DNA of 64,000 nucleotides from F23-D06 sp947167635. GTDB lineage: Bacteria; Bacteroidota; Bacteroidia; Bacteroidales; WCHB1-69. The DNA lies in NCBI GenBank assembly GCA_947167635.1, contig CAMVIT010000008.1, forward strand, positions 1 through 64,000. Direction: 5' to 3'. The notes beneath the pieces were generated by a model that had not been told where the DNA came from, did no database searches, and was given only the letters and a program-made list of their open reading frames with translations. The position numbers and the translations under genes are program-made. Shown here piece after piece: positions 62,614 through 64,000 of the stretch. Within the stretch, counting starts at the first letter, position 1. Each line of letters starts with the position of its first letter.

Positions 62614-63251
62614 ATCAATCTCATTGTTTTAAAATCATTTAATATTTGCTTTATGCCAATCTTCCTCACATCGTCTTCAATCGGCAGATGGCATTTTTTA
62701 TATTTTTGACCACTATTGCAGTAGCATTGTCCATTTCTTTCGAACTTTTTTCCACCAAAAGTACTCTCCAAACAATTTTCCCAAATCTCATAATCTCGTG
62801 AATGGAAAAGTTCAGTGTAGAAATCCCATATTCCCTTACTGCCGTGAGAATATTCCTGCAGGTACTTTCCCATCTGTTTTTTGTGCAATTGATTGGCGAA
62901 ATATGGAATGGCTATGCTTTTGACAAACCAGATAAGTGTTATTCCATTCTTGCACAGCAGCCTTTCTTTGGCAGGGACTGTCAGGCAACAAGAGTTGTTG
63001 GAATATTTATGCCAATCTGCCTCACAAGGTATTTCACCGCCAACTTCGTACAAGACAGGAAATGCATACGGAAAATCCTTTGAAGGATGTATCTCAATGG
63101 AAAATGCTCCCACAATATTTCCTTCATCATCAGGAATATCCAAAATTCCCTTTAAATACGAATAACCGGAAACAGTTTTCTTTTGAAAATTTGGATATTC
63201 CTTTTTGAAGGTTTCTATCTGTTTGGTAAACTCCTCGTTAACGGCAACCAT
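62610..63251 (-). CDS. E2-like (ubiquitin-conjugating-fold) CBASS protein with SEC-C zinc tail
   Basis: 213 residues from ATG 63251; a TTG at 63275 is open but less likely. Residues about 25-150 resemble bacterial E2-like proteins: IEIHPSKDFPYAFPVLYEV is the typical proline-rich strand, and WHKYSNNSCCLTVP carries the candidate active-site cysteine. The C-terminus holds a SEC-C zinc motif, NGQCYCNSGQKYKKCH. There is no E1 or JAB peptidase gene next to it in the visible part, as in short type II CBASS. It overlaps the CD-NTase gene by 14 bases, and TIR-STING follows in ATGA overlap. It probably modifies the CD-NTase (inference from the family). Confidence 0.78.
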   Translation of the reverse strand: MVAVNEEFTKQIETFKKEYPNFQKKTVSGYSYLKGILDIPDDEGNIVGAFSIEIHPSKDFPYAFPVLYEVGGEIPCEADWHKYSNNSCCLTVPAKERLLCKNGITLIWFVKSIAIPYFANQLHKKQMGKYLQEYSHGSKGIWDFYTELFHSRDYEIWENCLESTFGGKKFERNGQCYCNSGQKYKKCHLPIEDDVRKIGIKQILNDFKTMRLI

Positions 63252-64000
63252 TGTAATATGGTTTTGAAGTGCCAATAGTCTTGGTGAAGTTTTTCGAATT
63301 ATCGTCGCTTTTATCTTCTCCTAATGGAAATCTTTCGCCCAAATGCTTTCTCCAAAGTCTGCTGGCTTTGAGTTGATTGGGTTCGTCAATAGCTTTTTTT
63401 GCGTCGGCAATAAAAGCAGAAAGATTATCCATGAAGTTCTTTTTTTTAGCGTCCGAAAAGTCTTCAAACAGGTCGTCTTTAGGCGTTGTGGGCATCTTGC
63501 ATTTGAAATTACGCTTCAAATCCTTTTCAATTTCGATTAAAGTGTATTTCAAAGAGACATCATCTCTCTGATTCTCTTGTAAATGTTTTAACGACAACAC
63601 TGTCATTGCCAGACCACTAGGCATGTCTTGACGTTTATGGTCGCACCAGGCTTTGAGATACCTGATGATTCTAACCATCTGATCTGATTTGTTCTCCTGA
63701 AAGTAATCCACAAATTCTTTCGGGTCATCAATCTGAAAATTGCTGTTTTTTACCGCAAGAAGGGGGTGTGCGTCCTTGTTTTCATCAAACACGAGAACAG
63801 GTAAATCAATGTTGTATCCAGCTTTATAGTCCACACGAATGCATTTCTTTTTATGAGTGGGGGTGGCGTCGGTAGTTCCATCAACGGCATCTTTCACCCA
63901 TTTCTGCAAAGTGGTGCCACTAACATTGTCAGGATTGTTCTTAAAATATACCCCGTAATCCAAATCGCATGTGTCATCTTTCGTGCGAATTAATGTTTTA
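63238..64000 (-). CDS. CD-NTase (cyclic oligonucleotide synthase) of CBASS, 5' end outside window
   Basis: The frame is open at the window end, so the N-terminus including the GS motif is missing. The visible 253 residues start KTLIRTKDDTCDLDYGVYFK, where DLD is the metal-binding DxD of the nucleotidyltransferase core. RVDYKAGYNIDLPVLVFDEN supplies the third acidic residue, and RIIRYLKAWCDHKRQDMPSG belongs to the helical C-terminal domain typical of DncV/CdnE-like enzymes. It should make the cyclic dinucleotide that activates the TIR-STING effector. Clade (A, E or other) cannot be fixed from this part. The protein ends NGCR. Confidence 0.85.
   Translation of the reverse strand, partial: KTLIRTKDDTCDLDYGVYFKNNPDNVSGTTLQKWVKDAVDGTTDATPTHKKKCIRVDYKAGYNIDLPVLVFDENKDAHPLLAVKNSNFQIDDPKEFVDYFQENKSDQMVRIIRYLKAWCDHKRQDMPSGLAMTVLSLKHLQENQRDDVSLKYTLIEIEKDLKRNFKCKMPTTPKDDLFEDFSDAKKKNFMDNLSAFIADAKKAIDEPNQLKASRLWRKHLGERFPLGEDKSDDNSKNFTKTIGTSKPYYNGCR

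Noticed and set aside
1..64000. tRNA, rRNA and mobile-element genes
   Set aside because: I looked through the intergenic stretches for T-loop (GTTCGANTC) patterns, transposase or integrase motifs and found none I could support.

Overview
The window reads as chromosome from an anaerobic Bacteroidales bacterium. Evidence for the clade: Bacteroidetes-type promoters (TAnnTTTG -7 boxes) in front of many genes, type A and type B sorting domains of the type IX secretion system (T9SS), a TonB receptor/DUF4249 pair, and DUF3857 transglutaminase proteins. Evidence for anaerobic, amino-acid-fermenting life: a HydE maturase for [FeFe]-hydrogenase, a flavin reductase-rubredoxin fusion, lysine-fermentation enzymes (Kal, Kce), 2-amino-3-ketobutyrate CoA ligase, and a membrane heterodisulfide-reductase-like module. 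No rRNA, tRNA, CRISPR array, transposase or integrase was recognised.

Layout. 1-11.8 kb: hydE (cut by the window start) divergent from a zinc M16 protease; an EamA transporter; a four-gene minus-strand unit (ECF sigma factor, membrane-anchored protein with a type B sorting domain, M16-like protein lacking the zinc motif, large fibronectin-type surface protein); a 3-methyladenine glycosylase; TerC. 11.9-20.4 kb: a plus-strand run with rubredoxin fusion, two DUF3857/transglutaminase proteins, glycogen branching enzyme, a MORN-like protein and a LysM hydrolase. 20.4-22.0 kb: EamA transporter plus a ketosynthase-like half protein. 22.0-23.1 kb: gene-free and rich in palindromes. 23.1-35.4 kb: a 1534-residue type A secreted protein, a Fur-family regulator, Kal and Kce, a TlpA-like thioredoxin protein, then a VOC protein with two HdrC-like ferredoxins and an HdrE-HdrD-like fusion. 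35.5-51.1 kb: subtilase, small lipoproteins, DUF4249 and TonB receptor, phosphoglucose isomerase, sodium symporter, aquaporin, GNAT, sirtuin, 6-phosphofructokinase, MnmE and Kbl.

51.2-64.0 kb is a defence island, all on the minus strand and visibly more AT-rich. Reading in the direction of transcription: a CBASS operon at the right edge (CD-NTase cut by the window end, an E2-like protein with a SEC-C tail, and a TIR-STING effector) closed by a terminator; then a new promoter and RloA-RloB (ATPase plus TOPRIM-like), a DUF1016 nuclease, Fic, an AlbA_2/Schlafen-type ATP-binding regulator, RhuM and type I HsdR. HsdM and HsdS are not in the window.

The two observations most worth following are (i) the TIR-STING effector encoded with a stand-alone E2-like protein, and (ii) truncated 5-prime copies of rhuM and fic, each lying just upstream of an inserted accessory gene. 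The second looks like a footprint of how genes are added to this operon. Start sites were moved from the longest possible reading frame wherever a promoter, signal peptide or family alignment argued for it; this is stated in the entries.
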